Assembly: GCA_017512465.1 (NCBI GenBank)
Contig: JAFWGH010000155.1
Span: forward strand, 1 to 44,168
Source: Clostridia bacterium
GTDB taxonomy: Bacteria; Bacillota; Clostridia; Oscillospirales; Acutalibacteraceae
Reading direction: 5' to 3'
Length of the DNA: 44,168 nt
Both the position numbers and the translations under genes were made by a program. Below the pieces are notes generated by a model. That model was not told the DNA's origin and ran no database searches. It saw nothing but the letters and a program-made list of their open reading frames with translations. Below, piece after piece: positions 1 through 8,368 of the stretch. Numbering within the stretch: position 1 is the stretch's first letter; each line of letters starts with the position of its first letter.

Positions 1-3000
1 CGTATAGGTGTTACCGTCTAACACACAAGAGGCGGTGGAAGTACGGATATTGTCTTTCTCTTCCACAGTGACTTTGGCAGCAATTTCTACCTTTTCACCG
101 CAATCGCTGCAGGTGAACACAGCAAGCGCATTGCAGTAGGCATCTGTCCAAATCCATTCCGGCTCACCGTAGCGGTGCTCCGAAGCGGGAGTGAGCGTTT
201 TGCCCGCAAGCGCTTCTGCCTGTGCGGCAGTCAATACGCCTTTATAAAGATTTCCTTCGTCATCTTTTAACGCCAGCCCTTCGGCAATGCTGACTTCTTC
301 ACTCTCTAACTTGTCAAAGTGAATGGTATCGCCCGTCTGTTGCCAGCCGAGCTGTAAGCTCTTGTTGAGCGGCAGGTCGCCGATTGTCGTGTTGCCGCCG
401 AGGATAGCGGCTCTGTCACAAGCCAAAACAGCCGCTTTAAAGGTACCGCCGCTTACTATGCAATTTTTGGTGGATTCAAAAAAGCCCGTTTCACTGTCAA
501 CCACACCGCCGTATTGTGCAAAGTCCGTTAAAACCGTGTGGCGCTTACCGAGAAGTAAAGTGCCGGTTTGTGCGCTTTGCCCGTAAACACTGAGGGTGGA
601 GGTAGTGCCCTCCTTCGTTATCAGGCAATCAATATGATCTAAATCATAATAACCGTAGCCTTGGTAGAAAGAGAAAGTAGCACCATCCGCAAGAATGAGT
701 TCCACATCGCCGGAAATGGTCATTTTTTCAATAGACTGAATATTGCTATCCACCACATACCAACCGGCTGTCAGCTCAAGGTTGGTGTGGGTTAAGCGAC
801 GCGCACTGACCGTTTTTTCTACACCGTCACGGTCAATATAAGTTGCCTGCGTCACAGGGAGATAGACGGCTTCAAAGGTTCTTTCGCGATTAGACACGCC
901 TATGTCTTCACCGGTACCGACATAGTAGGCGCCGCTCTCACTCCAACAAACAAATTCCATCCCCTCCGGTGCGTGGGTGCTTGCGGGTGCTTTGATGGTA
1001 CCGCTCACTGGGCCTTTCACCTTTGAGGTGACCTGATTGCCGCTTGTATCCTGCTCTACAAAGGTGATTTCACGCATCACGGCAGAAGCGCCGCAAACCG
1101 TGCAAACATTACTTTCGTTCCACTCATGGTAGCCGGCAGTGGTATAATCACGCAAGCCGCAATCTGTACACTGTTTCACATGTAAAGAATCACTGTCATA
1201 TATCCACTGTGCATTTTTATGCTCACAGGCATGCAGATACACATATTTGGCGTTTTTTGTTGCCGTATAGCGGTCGTCGCCGTAATATCTGGAAGTATGG
1301 TTTTTATCGGAGCCGGCATCACAGACGAGCGTTTCCTCAAACCATCTTGTAATATGGTAGGAATAGAAAATGCTGTTGTCCCCTTTGCCGATTGCCGCAG
1401 CAGTGCCGTCCCCACCGGCAATCGCTTCTACCTTATTGTTTGAACCGTGGATTTCAATATTGGTTTTGTCACCATCCTCGCCGTTGCCAATGCCGGCACC
1501 GTAACTCTTACCTTCGGCATATATATCTGAATTGATAATGGTTATATTACCGCCGTCACCGCCTTCACCGCCGCCGATACCGGCAGCGTCCGTACCGCCG
1601 TAGGCTTTTACGGTGGACTCTCTAATGGTGATATCGCCGCCGTCACCGTTATCGCCACCGCCGATGCCTGCCGCATAGGGGCCGCCGTGTACCGTTACAT
1701 TCGAGTTATTTTGAATGACTATCGTGCCGCCGCGACCGTCCTCACCGCCGCCGATACCCGCGCCGTCACAATTTCTGTGTTCGCGAATGCTCATTTCATC
1801 GTGCGGTTCTTCAAGGTAATAGTAAAGTGCTCTATCGGCAATCACCGTGGAGTGGTCAATCGTGATATTGCCGCCGCTCACATCATCGCCGCCACCGATT
1901 GAGGCAGCATATTCGCCGCCGTTTGCCGTAACGTTGGAATCGGTAATCGTGATGTTTGCTGTGCTCTCGACCTCATTGCCGGTGCCGATGGCAGCCGCAT
2001 CATCACCGGAGGCAGCGTCAATCGTAGAATTTTTAATATCAATGGTAACCTTGTTATCGGCTTCATCGCCGGTACCGATAGCGGCACCGTAATCACCGCT
2101 TGTCGCCGTTACCGTGCTGTTTTCAATGGTAATGGTGTTAACATCGCCCTCTTCGCCGCTGCCGATGGCAGCCGAGTAATTGCCGGATTTGGCTGTTACA
2201 TTACTGTTTTGAATGGTAATGGAAGAAACACTGCCGCCGCAAGAACCGCCGCCGATGCCGCAACCGGATTGGTCAGCGCCAAAGCCATCCACAATCAAAG
2301 CTAAAAGCCCCAAAAACACACCGACAACCGATTCCCCATGGTCAGAGGGATTCGGATTCGTTTTGTTTAAACATTTTAAAATATCATCTGTGGCATCCGC
2401 CATGCTGTTATAATTAGAGGAACAGGCGAATACATTAGCATTTTCAATGTGAATGGTGCCGCCGTTGCCGCCATCCGCGCCGCCGCCAATGCCGGCGCCG
2501 CCTTCGGTGGACGAGGCAACAATCGTACCGCCGGAAATATTGATTTGCGAGGCACTGGCTTCCTTGCCGGCGCCGATACCGGCACCGTTGCGAGAGGTTG
2601 CCACTACAACGCCACCGGAAATATCAATCGTTCCACCCTGGTTTTGTTCCAAACCGCTGCCAATACCGGCACCGGTATAGCCTTCTGCATACGCGACTGT
2701 ATTAATATCGCCACCATAAATATGTATCGGTCCGTTTTTGCCTCTTTGACCGCCGCCGATACCGGCACCGGTGCTGCACTGTGCATTCACTGTACCGCCG
2801 TAAATACCGATACCGTCCTTGCCGCTGTTACCTTCTATCCCGCTACCGATGCTCGCGCCGCCCCAACTTTTGGCATCAATGTCGCCGCCGTATATTTGGA
2901 TGGCTTCCAGCGCAAAGCGGCTTGCAGGTCCATGATAACCGCCGCCGATTGCCGCACCCGAGCCGGCTTGTTGCTGGCAAGTCACATGACCGCCGTAAAT

Positions 3001-3579
3001 GCGCGTTATACCGCCGCCTCTTCCTTCGGCACCGCCGATACATGCGCCGGTACCGCTTAAATAAGTTAAATCAATGGTGCCGCCGTAAATCGTGATATTG
3101 CCGCAATCTTCCCCTTTCACACCGCCAATGAGCGCGCACTCATGGTCATAGGTGCCATCGGAAAAATGAATGTTGGCATATATTTTGCCGGTATCGTTGC
3201 TTTGCCCGTAAATATACAAATTACCGTCGGCTTTGATGTTAATACCTTTTTGCAAGTTCATCGTCACACCGTCGCACAAAATCAGGTGTACCTCACTGCT
3301 CGCCACTATCATACGAGAGCCGACCGTGCAATTTTTTGAAACCACATACCAACCCGGCGCAAGCGATGTGCCTGTCACATCGCTCCAGTCCGTATAATCG
3401 GTACAGGTTTTTTCGGTATCAAGAATGCGTTCCTGCTCCGTTTGCGCCTCCGGATTCCACGCGCGCTCGATATAGGTAACACCACCTGCCGCTGCCGCAT
3501 GAAACGGTACGGCGCTAAAAACGCCAAACGCTATTAAAACGCATAGAAATAAACTTAAAGCTCTGCGCCAATTTTTCAT
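1..3579 (-). CDS. Large secreted beta-helix repeat surface protein (N-terminal part; 3' end outside window)
   Basis: An open frame of 1193 codons runs from ATG at 3579 to the window edge without a stop. AGGAGG lies 6-7 bases before the ATG. Residues 1-32 form a signal peptide (MKNWRRALSLFL, hydrophobic core, then HAAAAGG). After a short conserved block (WYVVSKNCTVGSRM) come about twenty units built on GAGIGGG or AAIGTG followed by GGxITIxxSxVTA, the pattern of a right-handed parallel beta-helix. Near residue 730-790 are paired CxxCG-type motifs (CTDCG, CTVCG) and then an InlB-B-repeat-like stretch (FVCWSESGAYY). The WYVV block recurs after it, so the architecture is duplicated. Such proteins are known in gut Clostridia as cell-surface or adhesin-like proteins; the ligand is unknown. 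The gene is the last in the window on this strand and is followed upstream by repeat-rich DNA. I translated it by eye and saw no frameshift. Confidence 0.85.
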   Translation of the reverse strand, partial: MKNWRRALSLFLCVLIAFGVFSAVPFHAAAAGGVTYIERAWNPEAQTEQERILDTEKTCTDYTDWSDVTGTSLAPGWYVVSKNCTVGSRMIVASSEVHLILCDGVTMNLQKGINIKADGNLYIYGQSNDTGKIYANIHFSDGTYDHECALIGGVKGEDCGNITIYGGTIDLTYLSGTGACIGGAEGRGGGITRIYGGHVTCQQQAGSGAAIGGGYHGPASRFALEAIQIYGGDIDAKSWGGASIGSGIEGNSGKDGIGIYGGTVNAQCSTGAGIGGGQRGKNGPIHIYGGDINTVAYAEGYTGAGIGSGLEQNQGGTIDISGGVVVATSRNGAGIGAGKEASASQINISGGTIVASSTEGGAGIGGGADGGNGGTIHIENANVFACSSNYNSMADATDDILKCLNKTNPNPSDHGESVVGVFLGLLALIVDGFGADQSGCGIGGGSCGGSVSSITIQNSNVTAKSGNYSAAIGSGEEGDVNTITIENSTVTATSGDYGAAIGTGDEADNKVTIDIKNSTIDAASGDDAAAIGTGNEVESTANITITDSNVTANGGEYAASIGGGDDVSGGNITIDHSTVIADRALYYYLEEPHDEMSIREHRNCDGAGIGGGEDGRGGTIVIQNNSNVTVHGGPYAAGIGGGDNGDGGDITIRESTVKAYGGTDAAGIGGGEGGDGGNITIINSDIYAEGKSYGAGIGNGEDGDKTNIEIHGSNNKVEAIAGGDGTAAAIGKGDNSIFYSYHITRWFEETLVCDAGSDKNHTSRYYGDDRYTATKNAKYVYLHACEHKNAQWIYDSDSLHVKQCTDCGLRDYTTAGYHEWNESNVCTVCGASAVMREITFVEQDTSGNQVTSKVKGPVSGTIKAPASTHAPEGMEFVCWSESGAYYVGTGEDIGVSNRERTFEAVYLPVTQATYIDRDGVEKTVSARRLTHTNLELTAGWYVVDSNIQSIEKMTISGDVELILADGATFSFYQGYGYYDLDHIDCLITKEGTTSTLSVYGQSAQTGTLLLGKRHTVLTDFAQYGGVVDSETGFFESTKNCIVSGGTFKAAVLACDRAAILGGNTTIGDLPLNKSLQLGWQQTGDTIHFDKLESEEVSIAEGLALKDDEGNLYKGVLTAAQAEALAGKTLTPASEHRYGEPEWIWTDAYCNALAVFTCSDCGEKVEIAAKVTVEEKDNIRTSTASCVLDGNTYT

Positions 3580-3594
3580 AAAATCCTCCTGAGA

Positions 3595-3784
3595 TAAATT
3601 AGAATTTACAGTTGTTCGTTGCACTCACGTATATTCGCTTCGCTCACAGTTGCAAAGAAACCTTTGCAGTTGCAGGCAAAGCCTGCAGTTAAAGGAAAAT
3701 TCAACTGCAAACGATAGTTTGCGGGCTGCGCAGCAACTGTCGGCTTGCCGACAACTACGAATGGGAACGAGTAACTCTAATTTA
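3595..3784. repeat. 190-bp palindrome-rich element bounded by 9-bp inverted repeats
   Basis: TAAATTAGA (3595-3603) and TCTAATTTA (3776-3784) are perfect inverted ends. Inside are hairpins TGCAGGC-aaa-GCCTGCA (3671-3687) and TGTCGGC-tt-GCCGACA (3738-3753), plus several copies of CAACTG/CAGTTG. A further imperfect hairpin (TTTAGTGCAC with GTGCGCTAAA, 3781-3804) overlaps the right end. It sits directly upstream of the surface-protein gene, touching its ribosome site region. It looks like a small non-autonomous repeat; family unknown. Confidence 0.5.
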
Positions 3785-4041
3785 GTGCACGCTTAGTGCG
3801 CTAAATTATCATTTATTTTATTATATCATAAACCATGAGAGAATTACACATAATAATTTTATTTTTAATTAAAATCTATTTAAATAAAAATTAATTGCAA
3901 CCGGACCGTTGCTCTTACTTTATTGTAAAAAATGGAAAAAGAAGATAATTATGAATGTAACATCATTCACACTATCTTCATTCACTATTTAAATGTTTAC
4001 TTTATTATATCACATGTTCATTTGACTGTCAATACAGTTCG

Positions 4042-4067
4042 TTAGAATTTAGTCAACTAAATTCTAA
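4042..4067. repeat. 26-bp palindrome, 12-bp arms
   Basis: TTAGAATTTAGT and ACTAAATTCTAA are perfectly complementary around the dinucleotide CA. The core AATTAGAATTTA occurs also at 3597-3608, the left end of the 190-bp element, so the two may be related. Confidence 0.6.
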
Positions 4068-4159
4068 TTTGTCGGGCTGATGCTACTTTGCTTTTGTCGG
4101 GCTTTTTCTACCCCAAATTCTACCCCATTTGAAAAAAAGTTATGCCATTTTATGCCAAC
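4064..4159 (-). pseudogene. Possible decayed tyrosine-recombinase C-terminal tail
   Basis: A 31-codon open stretch bounded by stops (TAA at 4160-4162 and TAG at 4064-4066) reads KWHNFFSNGVEFGVEKARQK. Its composition resembles C-terminal tails of integrases of clostridial elements, but no catalytic motif is present and no start is visible. It overlaps the palindrome at 4042-4067. This is a weak call offered only because the frame has protein-like composition. Confidence 0.18.
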
Positions 4160-4360
4160 TTATAGGCAAAAAAGAGAACCTTCATGATGAACAAAACCAA
4201 GATATACCTTCCTTTACCAACCTATGTATTTCAATTATCTCCGGTCCCGACAATGAAACCTTTGAGTGAATAATCGTCGTAACTACGTCAATTACAAAGC
4301 AAAATAATTGTTTCTACCACAAAAATACCACTTTTTTTCTCAAATGTATGGCAAAATAAT

Positions 4361-4399
4361 AGTCACCCTGTTCGTTATAGAACTCAGGGTGACTTTTTT
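4361..4399 (+). terminator. Intrinsic terminator
   Basis: AGTCACCCTG pairs with CAGGGTGACT and is followed by a run of six T on the plus strand. No plus-strand gene lies just upstream, so it may be the relic of a lost gene. Confidence 0.65.
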
Positions 4400-4444
4400 C
4401 CTATATCGGCTTCCGTGAAAAAACAAAAAGCGTGCAAGCTATTT

Positions 4445-5035
4445 TCATAACTTACACACTTTATTTTTCCATTTGAGATTTATGGATTCGGAAAATGTTT
4501 TCACAGATTCCTTAAATCTTTCCAAAAAGCCGCCTGTGTTTTTATTCTCATCCGAATAGACCAGAGAATCAATGGTTCCTTCCACATGCAACTCACCTTT
4601 TTTGTTATCAAACTTGCCAATATGCAATGAGCGGCCTGTAATCGTCAGTTTACCCAGTTCTGTGTGCACCACAATCTTTGTCTCGGTAAAGTCCGCCACT
4701 TCCTTGACACCTGTCAGCGTCATGCTCTTTCTGTCCTCTAAAACAATACCATGCTTATTACTCTGTGCTGTTGACACCTCTTGAAATGCCATGTTCCTAA
4801 CTAAAACATCATTAGAATTATCCTCTGCTTTCTTAGCAGAATATGCTGCTGTTTTCAATTCGGAGAGTGCGTCCTGCGCATTATGAATCTTTACATTCCG
4901 GTCCCCAATCAGGAAAGTACCAATGATAACAAGTGTCGCCACAAAAATAAAAATGAGAATACTGATTTTTCCAATCGATTTTTTTGCTCTGGCAGTCCTG
5001 TTCGGGCTATCGGTTTCGTTTTGTCTTACTACCAT
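4445..5035 (-). CDS. YabP-domain membrane protein
   Basis: A 196-aa protein. Residues 23-44 are a single membrane helix (ISILIFIFVATLVIIGTF), preceded by a basic cytoplasmic tail. Residues 46-80 are a charged, probably helical linker. Residues 97-175 match the YabP/YqfC sporulation family: RKSMTLTGVKEV, then GKLTITGRSLHIGKFD and a VEGTIDSLVYSDE block, in the order known from YabP. Canonical YabP is only about 100 aa, soluble, and encoded beside yabQ; here the domain is tethered to a membrane and no sporulation gene adjoins it. The ribosome site AAGGAG precedes the ATG. A role in spore envelope or in another membrane scaffold is inference. Confidence 0.72.
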   Translation of the reverse strand: MVVRQNETDSPNRTARAKKSIGKISILIFIFVATLVIIGTFLIGDRNVKIHNAQDALSELKTAAYSAKKAEDNSNDVLVRNMAFQEVSTAQSNKHGIVLEDRKSMTLTGVKEVADFTETKIVVHTELGKLTITGRSLHIGKFDNKKGELHVEGTIDSLVYSDENKNTGGFLERFKESVKTFSESINLKWKNKVCKL

Positions 5036-5191
5036 GTTTTTTCTCCTTCATTCAAACTGCTGCATATAAGTTTATATTTCTATTATACCAATATACCATT
5101 TGTTTTACAAGTATATGTAGCAATGAAAAATGTTATTATAATATTAAAACGCTTTTTGTATATCTTGATGTGTCACCAAAAAGTTTATACT

Positions 5192-7294
5192 TTAATCAGC
5201 TTGACAACCAAAATCTGTATACACAATTATCTTATCTTCCGCTTCAAGTGAAACATTTATTTTAGATAAATCGCCACTGAAAATGATGGTTTCACCACCG
5301 GCCTTTACATAGCCGAGCACCAGTGCGGGGGATTGTTTTTCCGAAGCATCGGCAGAGGAAACAGACGCTTCAAAAACGGCTCTAACCAAATCATAAGCCG
5401 TACATGCAGGAGGCATTTCCTTAAAGAAGGATGAGACCTTTTGCAGCTGCGGCTTTTTGTTTTGCGCACCCGGTTTATCCGAAGAGTATCGCAGCAATTC
5501 CTTATAAAAATCATATATAAACTCTTTTTCTCCTATTTGGGTGATGATATTGCCTGCAAAACGGTTGCTGATGACCGCATCGACCATATTGTAGCCCTTA
5601 ACGATATCGAAATGTCCCGGGTTTGTGATTTCAACAATTGTTTTTACTCTTTTATTATCATAGCCGGGGTTTTTGCGCAACATCTGCTTGATAAAGTCCT
5701 GAATATAAGTCAAATACAGCAGCGCTGAGGAGTCGGCATTTTCATTAAGCTCCGTGTCGTCGGAGAGAATGAGTATACATGTTTCTTCCGGTGTATTAAA
5801 AAGCAGAGGACTGATTCTCTGAAGGGTCTTATCGATATTATACATATCCAATTCGACGGTTTCCTCAACAAAGGAATAGCGCTTGTAATCATCCATTCTC
5901 CGAAGGTTTTCGGCTGTATCCATCACGGTGAGTTTTAGCGTACCGTTTTGGTTATCGCGGGGTTGAGAGGATATGTAGGCTGCGTAGCTGCTCATAATCT
6001 CTTCCACCTGGCTGTTGTGACCGACCATAATCACTCTTTTGCATTCACTTTGCACATGCTTTAACTCAACACTGTAGTCCGCGCTATTGAGCGCATGCGT
6101 TTTGTGAATACTTTTTTGATTATCTGCCGCAAAGCAACAGCAGCCCGCGCCGTTACGGCTAAGCAAAGTGAGCGGTATGGCATTTTTGTGCGTGGCGAGG
6201 TAATCTCGAATATAGTCGATTTCATCATCCGTTTGCACAGGCTCGGTATAAAATGCTGCACCCTTGTTGGAAAACAAATCATCGTAAACAGCCACCAGTT
6301 CCGGCGTTACGGATATTTGTGCGAGCAGCTGACCGAGGAATTTTTCAACCTGAAACATGACAATATTGCATTTTTTGCCGAGCTCTTTACTGCGGATAAT
6401 TCTTTGCACAATATCATAAGTCCATAAATCGGTAATCTCGATGATAATGTTTTGATGATGTGCGGCTTTTCCTGCCGAGACAATATCTGCTACTTGCATC
6501 AAAGCCTTTACAGCCTGCGGATTGCCCTCATCGGAATAGCTGCCGTCTTCGGCAACTGAATCCGAGGGGTCGTTGCTGAGTATAATGACAGATTTCGCCG
6601 CTTCTATTTTTATATCCTTAAGCTGCTTTTGAGAGAAAATATTGCCTTCAATAACGATAAAAGAAACATTGCTGCCGAGCCGGTTGTTTTTAAGATAACG
6701 CCTGCGGGCAAAAAAGTGCATGGTATCTGCTTTTTTGCGGACAATCGCATTCTCTTTTTCAATCGTAAGAAAGAGTCTTTCCTCGATTTCCTTTTTGATT
6801 TCATCTCTGCCCGATTTCACCAAAGCCACAACCGTTTCCTTATTATCGCTGTAAAGCAAATCATTGACAATTTCGGGAGCTTTTGCATTCCAATTAAGGA
6901 TAACCGTGTGATTGGACAGATGAAGGGGTGTATTACCGGCGCTCGCATTTTCTATAAAATCATTGAGAATGTTGGTAAGATAACCGATAACCGCGCCTGT
7001 GAAGGTTATCATGCCGATGATGATAACAGCAAGGCAGGTTAAAGTTAAGGCAACGCCTGTGGTGCCTATATCCTTTATGACAAACTCGATACATCCTGCA
7101 TCGAGAATCATTGTCACCGTATAATAAGCGGCGTGGAAGAAATTCATTTTCTCGGTTCCGCTTAAAGAAAGAGAACTGATTACCGCAGCGGAAACCGTGA
7201 AAAAAATCAAGTTGAACAAGATAATTAAGACCAATACCACACGGTTCGGATGCTGTGCAACCTGGATACTTAACCATCCTCTGAACTTTTTCAT
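5192..7294 (-). CDS. CASTOR/POLLUX-type ion channel protein with TrkA-N/RCK-like domains
   Basis: A 700-aa protein starting at the MKKFRGW methionine, which has GGAGG 7 bases upstream; a start five codons earlier has none. Two or three membrane helices lie in the first 120 residues (VVLVLIILFNLIFFTVSA; GVALTLTCLAVIIIGMITFT) around a pore-like loop containing YYTVTMILDAGC. The rest is a long cytoplasmic part with Rossmann-type segments: NHTVILNWNAKAPEIVNDL, a VSFIVIEGN block, and RVIMVGHNSQVEEIM. This layout fits the bacterial relatives of plant CASTOR/POLLUX (SYM8/DMI1) cation channels. Plant members conduct cations across the nuclear envelope; the bacterial role is not established and is likely K+ or Ca2+ transport gated by nucleotide or ions. 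The gene stands 76 bases downstream of the PF06541-type gene and may be cotranscribed. Confidence 0.75.
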   Translation of the reverse strand: MKKFRGWLSIQVAQHPNRVVLVLIILFNLIFFTVSAAVISSLSLSGTEKMNFFHAAYYTVTMILDAGCIEFVIKDIGTTGVALTLTCLAVIIIGMITFTGAVIGYLTNILNDFIENASAGNTPLHLSNHTVILNWNAKAPEIVNDLLYSDNKETVVALVKSGRDEIKKEIEERLFLTIEKENAIVRKKADTMHFFARRRYLKNNRLGSNVSFIVIEGNIFSQKQLKDIKIEAAKSVIILSNDPSDSVAEDGSYSDEGNPQAVKALMQVADIVSAGKAAHHQNIIIEITDLWTYDIVQRIIRSKELGKKCNIVMFQVEKFLGQLLAQISVTPELVAVYDDLFSNKGAAFYTEPVQTDDEIDYIRDYLATHKNAIPLTLLSRNGAGCCCFAADNQKSIHKTHALNSADYSVELKHVQSECKRVIMVGHNSQVEEIMSSYAAYISSQPRDNQNGTLKLTVMDTAENLRRMDDYKRYSFVEETVELDMYNIDKTLQRISPLLFNTPEETCILILSDDTELNENADSSALLYLTYIQDFIKQMLRKNPGYDNKRVKTIVEITNPGHFDIVKGYNMVDAVISNRFAGNIITQIGEKEFIYDFYKELLRYSSDKPGAQNKKPQLQKVSSFFKEMPPACTAYDLVRAVFEASVSSADASEKQSPALVLGYVKAGGETIIFSGDLSKINVSLEAEDKIIVYTDFGCQAD

Positions 7295-7370
7295 ATAAAC
7301 CTCCTGCAATTATCCGTAAAATAGGAATCAGTAGACAACCGCACCGGAGCGTAACCGGTGACATATCGCT

Positions 7371-8030
7371 TTAATTAGTTTCGTCGATAAAACTCCATTC
7401 AATAAAGCGGTGCTGCATCCAATCATCAGGGGTCATTTCATCCACCGTTCTACCGAGTTTTGTATCCGGCGCGGTGTGATAATGCCTTTCGCTCCAGTGC
7501 ACAATGCAAACGGCTGTGATGCACAGATTAATTGCCATCAAAACGGACAACACGATACATATAATATGCATTACTTTGCCGTGAAGTTTGCATAAAATGC
7601 AATCAATTTTATTAAACAGCAGGCAAAAGACTAACCCTGCGACGCCCCAACCCAAAGAGAAGCTTAAGCAAATCATCCCTCTGTAGTTAAAAAATGCATC
7701 TCTGTAATCCCATGCTCTCATACCAAGGCCATCGGCAAGCAGTATGCCGCACAGCAGTTCCAAAACGGTAGCAATTACAGCAATGACAGCCGCTTTTAGG
7801 ATTATATTTTTGTTTTTGAGCAGGGCGGCAACAGAAAAAAACAGCATTGCTCCTGCGCCGTAAAGCGCATTAAACGGACCGACTACTGTCACAACGTGGC
7901 TTTCCCACTCTCCTCTCAAAATCAGGCAAAAAAGCCCTTCAATCAACACCCCTGTAACGGAACCTGCCATAAATAACCAGAAAAGTTTATCATATGTGAT
8001 TTTGCCCTGAATACTTTCTGTATTTTTCAT
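7371..8030 (-). CDS. Putative ABC-transporter permease-like membrane protein (PF06541 type)
   Basis: A 219-aa protein with about five or six hydrophobic helices. It carries the hallmark blocks of this Firmicutes family: FMAGSVTGVLIEGLFCL near the N-terminus, VVGPFNALYGAGAML, and AWDYRDAFFNYRGMICLSFS in the middle. The family is annotated as putative ABC-transporter type IV, but no member has a proven substrate and no ATPase is adjacent. A sigma-A-type promoter lies about 110 bases upstream (8138-8166). The downstream CASTOR/POLLUX-type gene begins 76 bases after the stop, with no strong terminator between, so the two may form an operon. Confidence 0.72.
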   Translation of the reverse strand: MKNTESIQGKITYDKLFWLFMAGSVTGVLIEGLFCLILRGEWESHVVTVVGPFNALYGAGAMLFFSVAALLKNKNIILKAAVIAVIATVLELLCGILLADGLGMRAWDYRDAFFNYRGMICLSFSLGWGVAGLVFCLLFNKIDCILCKLHGKVMHIICIVLSVLMAINLCITAVCIVHWSERHYHTAPDTKLGRTVDEMTPDDWMQHRFIEWSFIDETN

Positions 8031-8137
8031 TAAAACTCTCTTTTACCCCCAATATGATCTGATAAATAGGCGCCCGCTGATAATGTCGCTCTTCGTAATA
8101 ACACTGCGCTTTTTGTGTAAATTTTGCACTGCCTATT

Positions 8138-8166
8138 AGTATAGCAAAAACAAAAACATTTGTCTA
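8138..8166 (-). promoter_or_regulatory. Sigma-A-type promoter
   Basis: On the minus strand TAGACA (8161-8166), a 17-base spacer, then TATACT (8138-8143). It points to the gene starting at 8030, leaving a leader of roughly 100 bases. Confidence 0.6.
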
Positions 8167-8331
8167 TATAAATCGAAATAAGTCGAGGCATTTGTTTTAT
8201 GGTATCTTTGTGAGTGCGCATATTTCTGTTGGAAGCAAACAAATACTTTTCAGTTGAGCGGCAAAAAAAGGGGATATATTTGTGTGCTTACCATTCTATG
8301 CATGAAAGCCTTAAACGGGCAAATAAAAAAT

Positions 8332-8366
8332 TACGGCTGCCCCAAACTGCAGCCGTATTTTTTTTC
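8332..8366. terminator. Bidirectional intrinsic terminator
   Basis: TACGGCTGC pairs with GCAGCCGTA across an 8-base loop. There are eight T on the plus side and an AATTTTTTA run on the minus side. It sits 3 bases past the stop of the SpoIIE-phosphatase gene, which it terminates. Confidence 0.85.
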
Positions 8367-8368
8367 GT

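Larger units (their letters stand above)
3805..4360. other. AT-rich non-coding stretch
   Basis: No convincing gene. The stretch holds the palindrome at 4042-4067 and the open fragment at 4064-4159, both listed separately. The rest is AT-rich with poly-A/T runs and no ORF with a ribosome site. Confidence 0.5.

Noticed and set aside
1176-3339. Numerous ORFs of 60-203 codons on the plus strand and in other frames over the surface-protein gene
   Set aside because: They mirror the GC-rich repeat of the real minus-strand gene and have no ribosome sites.
4883-5251. Plus-strand ORF of 122 codons
   Set aside because: It overlaps the start of the YabP-domain gene antisense, lacks a ribosome site and has low-complexity composition.
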